64,000 bases of DNA from Anaerococcus mediterraneensis. GTDB lineage: Bacteria; Bacillota; Clostridia; Tissierellales; Peptoniphilaceae. The stretch is from assembly GCF_900128415.1 (NCBI RefSeq), contig NZ_LT635772.1, forward strand, positions 1,302,001 through 1,366,000, given 5' to 3'. The notes beneath the pieces were generated by a model. It was not told the origin of the DNA. It saw only the letters and a list, made by a program, of their open reading frames with translations, and ran no database searches. The position numbers and the translations under genes are program-made. Shown in pieces: positions 49,949-58,060 of the stretch. The stretch's first letter is position 1. Each line of letters starts with the position of its first letter.

Positions 49949-50902
49949 CTAATTCATAATTTTATTATTTAAATCAATTATCTCATCATATTTTCTAGAG
50001 ATAAATTCTTTGTTTTCTAAATATTCTAAACCATCAATTTTTGGAAATACAATTTTATAAGCTAGCAAAACCTGGTTATTAATATTATATTTTTCTTCGA
50101 TAATTTTATTAATTTCACTATTTCCATATTTTCTATCACCAATTATAGGTGTACCATTGTCCTTTAAGGAAAATCTGATTTGATGGGTCCTACCAGTGAT
50201 CAATTTACATTCTACAAAGCTATATTTACCATTAGTTTGTATCGGCCTAAAATGAGTTAGAATATTTTTCCCATATTTATTCTTCTTTATTTTATTTTTG
50301 CTTTCATTTTTACTTATTTTTGTATCAATAGAAAAACTTTTGTCAATTTTGCCAGATACTATAGTTAGATAATACTTGTCAATAGAGTTTTTTCTCATAG
50401 CCTTATTTAAAGCTCTTAAAGTATCGTAATTTTTAGCTCCAATTACAAGTCCTCCAGTATTTCTATCTAGTCTATTTATAACAGCTGGTTTAAAAGTTCT
50501 ATCAGACATATCAAATGACTTTGTTTTATACAAATAAGAAAGCATATTATCTACTAGATTTTTACCATAATCATTTTTTGATGCAGAATGAGTTAGTTGA
50601 CCATATTCTTTGTCCATTACTATAATATTATCATCTTCATATACAATATTTAGGTTAAAGTCACTAGGCTTATAGTCAGTTTTTGTAATCCATTTATTAT
50701 AATCTTCATCTGATATGTACATTTTTATATGATCATTTTCATATACAAAATCACTATTCTTTGCTCTTTTATCATTGATCTTAAAATTCTTTTTTCTTAT
50801 ATTTTTGGATATAAGTGATAAGGGAGCATTTTCAAAATATTTTCTTAAAAATCTATCAAACCTTTGATTAGCTTGATTTGCATTTACAATTATTTCAATC
50901 AT
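49949..50902 (-). CDS. RluA-family RNA pseudouridine synthase
   Basis: 317 residues: an N-terminal S4-like segment (RFDRFLRKYFENAPLSLISKNIRKKNFKIN) and the catalytic domain with RLDRNTGGLVI containing the catalytic Asp, then GRTHQIR. RluC-like in size. No clear SD precedes the ATG; the start lies one base after the upstream stop codon. The rRNA target site is not determinable. Confidence 0.93.
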   Translation of the reverse strand: MIEIIVNANQANQRFDRFLRKYFENAPLSLISKNIRKKNFKINDKRAKNSDFVYENDHIKMYISDEDYNKWITKTDYKPSDFNLNIVYEDDNIIVMDKEYGQLTHSASKNDYGKNLVDNMLSYLYKTKSFDMSDRTFKPAVINRLDRNTGGLVIGAKNYDTLRALNKAMRKNSIDKYYLTIVSGKIDKSFSIDTKISKNESKNKIKKNKYGKNILTHFRPIQTNGKYSFVECKLITGRTHQIRFSLKDNGTPIIGDRKYGNSEINKIIEEKYNINNQVLLAYKIVFPKIDGLEYLENKEFISRKYDEIIDLNNKIMN

Positions 50903-50903
50903 T

Positions 50904-51449
50904 TTAATAACTTTTATTTACATAAGAATCTATCAAAGACTCTTTTATATCTTCACAAAAAGCGTCAGAAGCTTTTAATCTTTCTAATATTTTTTTATTT
51001 TTAGAATGTAGAATCAATTTGTCACATGACTTGACAGAAATTTCAAAAATCTTACCTGTTAGTCTCTTAGAATTTAACTTAATATAATAAGACTCTATAT
51101 TATCATAACCTACTGTATCAATAATAGCTTGAGTAGCTATATCTTTTAAGTAGTAGTAATTTTCTCTATCATTTATCAATCTAGTATATATTTTCTTTTT
51201 TTTACTTATATTTTGTATTTTAAAGGCCTTGGCATTTGCTGCTTTAGCCATAATATTATAATATTGATAATTATAAATAGCTTCCTCTAACAATGTGATT
51301 TTTGAAAAGGGTTTTAGGGATAAATTAATCAAAAAATTATAATTCCTATCTAAAAATTCATCTTTATCTATTATTGCATCTGATAGAAGATCAATTGATT
51401 CTTTTCTCCAATTTTCAAATAAATCTAATTTTTTTCTTTCTACTAACAT
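50904..51449 (-). CDS. Unknown protein, about 181 aa
   Basis: Basic, helical, soluble; no recognised domain or catalytic motif. The frame continues to a TTG at 51467, inside the terminator hairpin, but the first ATG is at 51449. Either way there is no SD: the ATG lies right after a strong terminator's T-run. It is adjacent to a P-loop protein gene and an RluA gene. Confidence 0.7.
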   Translation of the reverse strand: MLVERKKLDLFENWRKESIDLLSDAIIDKDEFLDRNYNFLINLSLKPFSKITLLEEAIYNYQYYNIMAKAANAKAFKIQNISKKKKIYTRLINDRENYYYLKDIATQAIIDTVGYDNIESYYIKLNSKRLTGKIFEISVKSCDKLILHSKNKKILERLKASDAFCEDIKESLIDSYVNKSY

Positions 51450-51476
51450 AATAAAAAACCGTCTCAAAGAGACGGT
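51450..51476 (-). terminator. Strong intrinsic terminator after the P-loop gene
   Basis: ACCGTCTC / GAGACGGT (51469-51476 with 51458-51465; loop of three) followed on the minus strand by TTTTTATT, then the ATG of the next gene. The upstream stop codon is five bases before the stem. Confidence 0.85.
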
Positions 51477-51481
51477 CTAAA

Positions 51482-51910
51482 CTAATCCTCTAATTTCAAT
51501 TCAATGATTTCTGCATGGCCTACTTGAGGAACGTCATCTTTGGTCCAATCTAATCCTAAATAAATATCTGATTTTGAATACTCAGATAGTCTATCTAATC
51601 TTTGTAGTAAATCATCGATATTTTCTTTATTGATATTAACCACATCATAAATTCCGTCTATATATATTTTTCCAATATCATAATCACGAGCAAGTATACC
51701 TGATATGAAACCTATAAGAGCCTCAGTTGTTGCTATTTTATATGATTTTGCATTTATAAGCCTAATCTTATGGTCCAATATTGTTACTTGGCTATCGTCA
51801 GTATCAATAAAAACAATATTTGAGTTTCCAATCTCTTTTTCGTGGTTAGCTTCTTCCACCAAATATTTTGTCTTACCTGTTCCTTGTGCGCCTACTACTA
51901 AATAAATCAT
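51482..51910 (-). CDS. P-loop NTPase-like protein of unknown role
   Basis: 142 residues with a Walker A GAQGTGKT at residues 7-14 and a possible Walker B-like IYIDGIYDV. Too small for a full AAA domain; its topology suggests a minimal RecA-like NTPase. GGGGG SD. It overlaps the radical SAM gene by four bases, so it belongs to that transcript. Function unknown. Confidence 0.78.
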   Translation of the reverse strand: MIYLVVGAQGTGKTKYLVEEANHEKEIGNSNIVFIDTDDSQVTILDHKIRLINAKSYKIATTEALIGFISGILARDYDIGKIYIDGIYDVVNINKENIDDLLQRLDRLSEYSKSDIYLGLDWTKDDVPQVGHAEIIELKLED

Positions 51911-52863
51911 TTGTTTTCCCCCTTTATTTTTTTAAAAATTGTATTGTTGCATTTGTCAGCTTGTTTTATTGAGTTTTTATTCATATATGATATGATCTCA
52001 TCTCTTATTAGCCACCATGACCTATCCCAATTACAAAATATGGTCTCGTCGGCTGGAGCCCTGCTTACCAATCTTGCGATTGTGCAGTCTTTTTCTATAT
52101 ATCTTAAAAATGTTATAACATTTTTTTGATAGTCTTCTTTGCTTTTAAGTATAAATTCGCCATTTTCATACATTTTTGCGAGCTTTGTATTTTTTACAAT
52201 AAATAAAGAATGAAGTTTTACTTCTTTTACATTTAAGGCGTTAAGTATTTTTGCTGTTTCTATAGTGTCATCAATATCATCCCATGGTAAGGCTAAAATA
52301 ACATGGGTTGCTATCCTAAATCCGTACATGTTTATGAGATTACAAGCTCTTATAAAATCTGATAAGCTTTCTTTCCTATATAATATCTTTAGAGTCTTAT
52401 AATTTGCTGTTTGCAGACCCAATTCAAAAGTTATATCAATACGAGTGTCCTCTGACCATTTTTTTAAGAAAATAAGCTTATCTTCACTTATACAATCGCT
52501 TCTAGTAGCAATAGATATACCAACTATATAATCTTCATTGCAAGCTTTTATTATCTCCTTAAATGCGCTTAAAGACATATAAGTATTAGAAAAATTTTGA
52601 AAATATGCAATGAATTTTTTTGCTTTATATTTTTTTTCTATCTTGGTTTTGTTGTTTTGAATTTGTTCTTTGACAGTCATGCTTGATGGTAAATTTTCAA
52701 AAGAACCACCAGATTCAGAACAGTATATACAGCCACCTACACCACATGCTCCATCTCTATTAGGGCATGATAAGTCTAATTTTATTGGTAATTTATAGAC
52801 TTTAACTCCATATTTTTCTTTATAATATTTGCTTACAGGATAATATGGTAATTCGTTCTTCAA
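51907..52863 (-). CDS. Radical SAM protein, YhcC/TIGR01212 type
   Basis: 318 residues. The cluster-binding Cys pattern is an unusual Cx14C..C spacing typical of this subgroup: CPNRDGACGVGGCIYC (about residues 29-44). A TIM-barrel pattern follows, with GLQTAN and HVILALPWDD. The start is TTG at 52863 with no strong SD nearby, three bases after the DUF1292 stop. The family's substrate is unknown; a tRNA role has been suggested. Confidence 0.85.
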   Translation of the reverse strand: MKNELPYYPVSKYYKEKYGVKVYKLPIKLDLSCPNRDGACGVGGCIYCSESGGSFENLPSSMTVKEQIQNNKTKIEKKYKAKKFIAYFQNFSNTYMSLSAFKEIIKACNEDYIVGISIATRSDCISEDKLIFLKKWSEDTRIDITFELGLQTANYKTLKILYRKESLSDFIRACNLINMYGFRIATHVILALPWDDIDDTIETAKILNALNVKEVKLHSLFIVKNTKLAKMYENGEFILKSKEDYQKNVITFLRYIEKDCTIARLVSRAPADETIFCNWDRSWWLIRDEIISYMNKNSIKQADKCNNTIFKKIKGENK

Positions 52864-52865
52864 AA

Positions 52866-53213
52866 TTATAGTTTTGAACCCTCTTCACTATATTCATCTA
52901 AAAGCTCATCTATCTTGTCATCAGTCCAATAATGTGAGAACAAATGGAAAACTTCATCAACCTCATCCTCATCTTTTATCATAGTCAAATCAATATTGCT
53001 ATCTTCGTCATCAAATGAATCATTGTATCTGAATAAAAATATATCAGTACTTTCTATTGATAATAAAGCTATATAATCTTTATCATCTACACTAAATATG
53101 TCAATCAAGACACATTCTTGGGTATCAGTACCTAAATCGATTTCTATGATTGCTTTGCCTTTATTTTTATTAAAAACTAGCTGGTGACCATGTATATCTA
53201 ATGTTTCAGTCAT
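52866..53213 (-). CDS. DUF1292 family protein (second copy)
   Basis: 115 residues with the DUF1292 pattern (ECVLIDIFSVDDKDYIALLSIESTDIFLFRY) and an acidic C-terminal extension. Longer than the copy at 11965-12207. AAGGAG SD. It sits between the PepD-like and radical SAM genes. Function unknown. Confidence 0.82.
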   Translation of the reverse strand: MTETLDIHGHQLVFNKNKGKAIIEIDLGTDTQECVLIDIFSVDDKDYIALLSIESTDIFLFRYNDSFDDEDSNIDLTMIKDEDEVDEVFHLFSHYWTDDKIDELLDEYSEEGSKL

Positions 53214-53229
53214 ACATTCTCCTTATATC

Positions 53230-54585
53230 TTATAAATTTTCGATTACATTTTCTAGCAAATAAATGGTTTTATTTATATCACTTATACTGCTAGCAAAAA
53301 AATTATCGTCTTGTTTATATTTTACCCCTAATGATACGATCTTCACATTTAGGTCTTTAAAAACAATAGAAGAATATAAGGAATATTGAGTTTTTATAAC
53401 ATTAAGATCTTTAGAGTATAAGTCTTTGTAGGTTTTCACAAATACTTCTGTTAAATATTGATCAGAATTTTTCCGCTTAGGTATAAATAGTTTTTTTAAT
53501 ATTGTTGAATGGGAAATATTGCTAGCCATTCTATTTTTTTCTAGCATTTGATCCATACTTTCTTGACTTAGAGATCTAAAAACCAATATCAAATTGATTG
53601 AGTTTTTAATTGTCCTAATGGATGCCATATTTGAAGAAGAAATAGCTTGATTATCCAAACTATTTACAGAAAAACTACCTACATGACTTAATTCTATGAA
53701 TGATGCAAGATGGTTAAAAGACTCGCTTGTCATTGGATCAAACTTATTTTTATCAATCACTTGACATCTTATTTCCATATCTGGTTCATATCTTAGGTTT
53801 TTTTCTATGGCTTCATTTTTTATTATATCAAATATGCTTACGAGTTCATTTTCAAACTTCTTATCGATAATAAAATCTATGTGTGCATTGGATGGTATAT
53901 TGTCATACTTATCCCCACCACTCATAATAATCATTTCAAGGTCAACTTTTGATTTCATCTTTCTAAAGATACTTGTTAAAAATTTTATAGCATTGAGTCT
54001 AACTTTATTTATATTATCTCCAGAAAAACCTCCCATAAGTTTATCTACTGATAGCCTATAAGTTTTATAGTCATAATCAGGTTTAAATCTTTTTATAGGA
54101 ACTTTTGCTACCGCTAAATATAGACTTGAAAATTCGTTTACTATACAATCTCCATCCCTTAGGTTAAGATTTATTATATTATCCGTTCTAAGATGTTTTT
54201 TTATAAAAGCATAATCACTAAAGTCTAATTGACTGTTATTTGTAGAGATAAATATATCAAATGGGTCTTCTAGATTTTCTAGTAAATAAGCTATAATAAT
54301 ACTTGCATTTATTGCATGAATATCCACAGTTGATTTTATGTATTTAGAATTATCATCCATCTCAAAATCAAAAGTGCTTTTTACTGGATTATCAATATTT
54401 AAATGAAAAAGTGCCTTAGCTTGATCAGATTTTTTTATATAATAATTACCATCTGATTCATTTATTACACAATTATTTTCTCTTGCTTTAGTTAGTATAA
54501 AATCTAGACTACTTAACTGTTTATTAGAAGTTTCTTCTTTTATAGACTTTATATAATTGTATAATTTAGAATTATCAACTTCCAT
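53230..54585 (-). CDS. PepD/M20C-like protein with degenerate active site
   Basis: 451 residues co-linear with aminoacyl-histidine dipeptidase (PepD). Landmarks align: HLN at 61-63 where the family has HLD, an acidic D88, NN at 116-117 where the catalytic/ligand Glu-Glu is expected, GGFSG (185-189) in place of GGHSG, and VKIVSLGVKY near the C-terminus where MDMVSIGP is usual, without the following His. With most metal ligands replaced it is probably not a peptidase. The frame is intact, with a proper SD (AGGTAGG), so this looks like a maintained pseudoenzyme rather than decay. Confidence 0.78.
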   Translation of the reverse strand: MEVDNSKLYNYIKSIKEETSNKQLSSLDFILTKARENNCVINESDGNYYIKKSDQAKALFHLNIDNPVKSTFDFEMDDNSKYIKSTVDIHAINASIIIAYLLENLEDPFDIFISTNNSQLDFSDYAFIKKHLRTDNIINLNLRDGDCIVNEFSSLYLAVAKVPIKRFKPDYDYKTYRLSVDKLMGGFSGDNINKVRLNAIKFLTSIFRKMKSKVDLEMIIMSGGDKYDNIPSNAHIDFIIDKKFENELVSIFDIIKNEAIEKNLRYEPDMEIRCQVIDKNKFDPMTSESFNHLASFIELSHVGSFSVNSLDNQAISSSNMASIRTIKNSINLILVFRSLSQESMDQMLEKNRMASNISHSTILKKLFIPKRKNSDQYLTEVFVKTYKDLYSKDLNVIKTQYSLYSSIVFKDLNVKIVSLGVKYKQDDNFFASSISDINKTIYLLENVIENL

Positions 54586-54594
54586 AAGTCCTAC

Positions 54595-55338
54595 CTAATA
54601 ATACTTTTTAACCTCAACTTCTTTTGAAATCTTAGCTAATTTTTCTAAATATTTCTCTTGTCTTTTTGCCATCAAATATGTTTGATAAACAGTATCCCTA
54701 ACTTCTTCAAAGTCTTTAGGCAAGTTTTTTTCCACATCATCTAATTTGATAATATGAAATCCAAATTGAGACTTAACTGGTTTTGAAATTTGACCTGGTT
54801 GAAGTTTTTCTAGTCCATATTGGAACTCTTTTACCATAACACCTTTTGGAAATTTTCCTAAAGATCCTCCATTTGATCCAGATGGGTCAAGTGAATATTT
54901 TTTTGCAGCCTCTGAAAAATCTAGGCCATTTTGAATCTCTTCGTAAATATCATTAGCCTTATTTTCATCTTCAACTAGGATATGACTTGCTGTGTAATTT
55001 GTACTTGGACTTAGCATTTCCTTATTATCTTCATAATATTTTTTTAAGTCCTCTTCTGTTGGCACTACTTGTTCAAATATTTTATGCATGGCATAGTTTT
55101 TTAACATGTTATCTTTTACCAGTTTAAGCTCAGCTTCAAACTCTTCGTCCATGTCGAGCTTATTTTTATAAGCATCTGCTAAGAGAATTTCTTGGTTTAC
55201 CATCTCATCGGTTAAAACCTTGATACCATCCTCGTTTTGAAACCTATCACCACCTTGGATGTTTGCCATAAAATTATAAACATCTTGTGTATAGATCTTT
55301 TTATCATTAACCTCTGCAAGTAATTTATTTTTATCCAT
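54595..55338 (-). CDS. Parvulin-type peptidyl-prolyl isomerase
   Basis: 247 residues: a SurA/trigger-like N-terminal helical region (about 1-110), the PpiC/rotamase domain (about 113-205; ASHILVEDENKA, KYSLDPSGSNGGSLGKF, FGFHIIKL) and a helical tail. It has no signal peptide or lipobox, unlike PrsA, so it should be cytoplasmic. GAGAGGT SD; two bases after the CvfB-like gene's region. Confidence 0.9.
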   Translation of the reverse strand: MDKNKLLAEVNDKKIYTQDVYNFMANIQGGDRFQNEDGIKVLTDEMVNQEILLADAYKNKLDMDEEFEAELKLVKDNMLKNYAMHKIFEQVVPTEEDLKKYYEDNKEMLSPSTNYTASHILVEDENKANDIYEEIQNGLDFSEAAKKYSLDPSGSNGGSLGKFPKGVMVKEFQYGLEKLQPGQISKPVKSQFGFHIIKLDDVEKNLPKDFEEVRDTVYQTYLMAKRQEKYLEKLAKISKEVEVKKYY

Positions 55339-55340
55339 TT

Positions 55341-56141
55341 TTACCTCTCATTCAATTCTATCCTATCTGGATATATCTTGATATCGTTGTTCTTGTACAA
55401 TCTCCCTATAGCTCTTTTAAAAGCTGATTTACTCATAGAAAAATAGCTATATATCTTTTCAGGAGAAGACTTGTCTGATAAATACAAAGTCTTACCATTT
55501 TCATGAAGATAGTCTAGTATCCTATCAGAATCATTATTTATTTCTAGGTGAGCTCTTTGTCTTAAGGTTAGCTCCATTTTGCCATCATTTTTTACTTCTT
55601 TTACCCTAGCCTCAACCATTTCTCCCTCGACAATTACACCCTTTAATTCATTAATCCTAATTAATGAATCAAACTTATCATCAACTGCTATAAAAGCACC
55701 GATAGATTTATTAATCGAGTAAATTCTGCCCTTAACAATATCATTCTCTTTATATGTATGATCATTTCTAAGTAGATCACGGATTTTACTTGTCAAATAG
55801 ATATATCCATCATCTTCTTTTATAGCTAAAGGATAGGTCATATCTTTTATTATTTTATAGGTCCTTTGTTCAAAAGGCATAAATAAGTGTCCACCTTTTA
55901 TTTCAAAGTAAACACCTTTCTTGTCTATTTCAACAGCTTTTAGTGAATATATATGATCCATTTCATAAGCTAGATCTCTGGTAGCTCTGAAAACATTGTT
56001 AACATCTTTGTAAATATATGCTTCTACGGTCTCATTTTGTCTAATGCCTTTTACTTGATCTTTATCGATAACCGCATCACCGAGTTGAGTTTTTAAATAA
56101 GCTTTGTTTTTTGTAAATCTTTTTATAATAAATTTTTTAAT
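55341..56141 (-). CDS. CvfB-like S1-domain RNA-binding protein, probable ATT start
   Basis: The first in-frame ATG/GTG/TTG is at 55961, giving only 206 aa. However, the same frame is open and clearly coding for 60 further codons upstream (residues such as YLKTQLGDAVIDKDQVKG and ETVEAYIYKDVNNVFRATRDL, which fit the missing first S1 domain) up to a TAA at about 56156. AGGAG at 56149-56153 stands seven bases before an in-frame ATT at 56141. From ATT the protein is 266 aa: S1-like repeats then a C-terminal winged helix (SKSAFKRAIGRLYKN). Family: CvfB/YitL regulators, which bind RNA and influence virulence gene expression. Confidence 0.72.
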   Translation of the reverse strand: MKKFIIKRFTKNKAYLKTQLGDAVIDKDQVKGIRQNETVEAYIYKDVNNVFRATRDLAYEMDHIYSLKAVEIDKKGVYFEIKGGHLFMPFEQRTYKIIKDMTYPLAIKEDDGYIYLTSKIRDLLRNDHTYKENDIVKGRIYSINKSIGAFIAVDDKFDSLIRINELKGVIVEGEMVEARVKEVKNDGKMELTLRQRAHLEINNDSDRILDYLHENGKTLYLSDKSSPEKIYSYFSMSKSAFKRAIGRLYKNNDIKIYPDRIELNER

Positions 56142-56151
56142 AATAATTCTC

Positions 56152-56991
56152 CTAGTTTAGTTGTTCAAAGGTAAATCCTTCACCTAGAACTTCTGAAATT
56201 GTATATGTAAATATGAACGCTCTATCATCTATCATTAAAATATCGTCTTTGATGATAGGAAACATTCTTACATTTGTTACTGTCATAATTACCTTTTTAT
56301 TTTCTTGTGAAAATCCACCTTGAGCTTTTAGAAGTGTGACACCTCTTTTATGCTTGTCAATTAACATTTGATTTATCTGTTCATACTTATCTGATATAGC
56401 AACTATTGAAATTTTTCTACCAAAACCTTGTATGAAGTAATCTACCCCTACTGACTGTATCATTATAGCTAGTGTTGAGTATAATGCAGTTTCTATATCA
56501 AAAATTAATACTGATAAACTAACAACAATAAAATCACATGCAAATAAACAGACATGTAAGGGAACATTTAGTTTTTTATTTAGGATAAATGCTATTAAAT
56601 CTGTTCCTCCAGATGATGCTTCGTGATGAAACACAATGCCAAGGCCTAATGATATTAATATGGAACCGAAAATAATATTTATTATCTTGTCATCACTAAG
56701 AGATATATTTGGAAATAAATATTCAAACAATATTATGAATGCAGACAAGGATAAGGACGATATTAATGATTTTTTTGCAAAATCAAAACTAATAAAAATT
56801 ATCCCAGATATTAATACCACAATATTGAGTATTAGGTTGATTAAACCAAGATTTAAGCTTGTAAAAACTTTTGATATTACCAAAGCAAAACCTGAAATAC
56901 CTCCAGCTGCTATATCATGGCTTAATAGGAAAAAGTATAAACCAATTGAAATTAAAAATGAGCCTAGTAATATTAAAGGGTATTTTTTCAT
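56152..56991 (-). CDS. YitT family membrane protein
   Basis: 279 residues: five predicted membrane segments in the first 170 residues, then the cytoplasmic DUF2179 domain (ISIVAISDKYEQINQMLIDKHKRGVTLLKAQGG). Function unknown. GGAGG SD and its own promoter. Its stop overlaps the SD of the CvfB-like gene. Confidence 0.93.
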   Translation of the reverse strand: MKKYPLILLGSFLISIGLYFFLLSHDIAAGGISGFALVISKVFTSLNLGLINLILNIVVLISGIIFISFDFAKKSLISSLSLSAFIILFEYLFPNISLSDDKIINIIFGSILISLGLGIVFHHEASSGGTDLIAFILNKKLNVPLHVCLFACDFIVVSLSVLIFDIETALYSTLAIMIQSVGVDYFIQGFGRKISIVAISDKYEQINQMLIDKHKRGVTLLKAQGGFSQENKKVIMTVTNVRMFPIIKDDILMIDDRAFIFTYTISEVLGEGFTFEQLN

Positions 56992-57018
56992 ATATTTTCC
57001 TCCACCTCTTATAGTGAA

Positions 57019-57047
57019 ATCGTATCATAAATTAAAGATTTATTCAA
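57019..57047 (-). promoter_or_regulatory. Promoter of the YitT gene (extended -10)
   Basis: -35 TTGAAT (57042-57047), 17-bp spacer, -10 TACGAT (57019-57024) preceded by TGA (extended -10). It lies between a long hairpin and the gene start. Confidence 0.65.
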
Positions 57048-57052
57048 TATTT

Positions 57053-57144
57053 CAAATAAAAAAGGATGTTGTATAAGTATGTCCATAACTTAAAAGTCAA
57101 AGTACAATAAGTAATTGTTAAACACACAATTTATAACATCCTTT
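57053..57144 (-). terminator. Long-armed hairpin, probable terminator of the ptsI/kinase-like transcript
   Basis: AAAGGATGTT (57061-57070) and AACATCCTTT (57135-57144) pair perfectly and extend through ATAA/TTAT with a two-base bulge; the loop is about 55 bases. On the minus strand the stem is followed by TTTTATTTG. Nothing else visible in the gap except the YitT promoter. Confidence 0.6.
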
Positions 57145-57155
57145 ATAATTTATGA

Positions 57156-58049
57156 TTATCTATACCAACTTGGTTGTATTTCATTAAAATCATCATACAT
57201 TTGCATAATATGATAAATTTCATCAGCTTTTAAATAAGACTCTTTGTTATTTCTTAGATCAATCATGCTTTCTAATATTGCACTAGCCTGATATAGGCTT
57301 AAAAGTTTAAAAAACTTCCTAGATGGTTTTTTACCTGAAAAATAACCTTCTAATACCGCTTTTGAAAAAATAGGATTTTGAATTGCAATTTTATTAATCT
57401 CCACAAAATCACTAATACCATCACCATATTCCATCTTTTTTATAGACCTAAGATCTAGCTTATTTTTATCATAAACTCGTATATTTTTATCATTTAAATT
57501 CGTATATAACAAGTTTATAGAGGTATTTTCTGTCAAATGCCTATTAACTTTAATATAATCGGTTAATATATAATCTTTTTCGTCAATCTGACTTAGACCG
57601 TGTTTATAAAATATATTATTTGTTTTAACAAGAAATATATTCTGCCAATCTATATTTTCAGGAGGTCTAATAGAATGTAAGTTTTTTAATGCTTTTGCAA
57701 ATTTTAGGGCAAGGATAATTTGGTCTTCTTTATTTGAAGTATCAAGAAATTCTCTCAAAGAAATCTCTTCTCTATATTCATAAAGTTTATAAGATTTTTC
57801 TATGTCTGGCAATAATCCCATATCATAAATCTTAAGTGGGTTTAATCCAGCATTTTCAAGTTGATCATTTATATAGGCTTCGTTTTCTAGTTTCTCATAT
57901 TCATCCAAATCAAGTAGCGAAAAAACGAAGATATTTTCTCCTAATCTTACTTTATATTTATTAGAAGAGATTTTTTCAATATCATCAAATTGATTTACTT
58001 CTCTAAAACATCTTGTATGCTTCAATATATCTTTTATTTCAGCAAACAT
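57156..58049 (-). CDS. Aminoglycoside-phosphotransferase-fold protein with degenerate catalytic motifs
   Basis: 297 residues following the APH/choline kinase plan: N-lobe (1-95), ALKNLH helix (120-125), then YTNLNDKN (182-189) where the catalytic loop HGDxxxxN is expected and RSIKKMEYGD (201-210) where the metal-binding DFD...YGD is expected; the tail FVEINKIAIQNPIFSKAVLEGYF fits the family. Catalytic His, Asp and the second metal Asp are absent, so a pseudokinase is likely. Weak SD, 11 bp after ptsI. Confidence 0.72.
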   Translation of the reverse strand: MFAEIKDILKHTRCFREVNQFDDIEKISSNKYKVRLGENIFVFSLLDLDEYEKLENEAYINDQLENAGLNPLKIYDMGLLPDIEKSYKLYEYREEISLREFLDTSNKEDQIILALKFAKALKNLHSIRPPENIDWQNIFLVKTNNIFYKHGLSQIDEKDYILTDYIKVNRHLTENTSINLLYTNLNDKNIRVYDKNKLDLRSIKKMEYGDGISDFVEINKIAIQNPIFSKAVLEGYFSGKKPSRKFFKLLSLYQASAILESMIDLRNNKESYLKADEIYHIMQMYDDFNEIQPSWYR

Positions 58050-58060
58050 ATCAGTCTCAT

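Noticed and set aside
43088..57144. The two long intergenic hairpins as copies of one mobile mini-element
   Set aside because: They share only AT-rich composition and general shape, not sequence, so a common origin is not supported.
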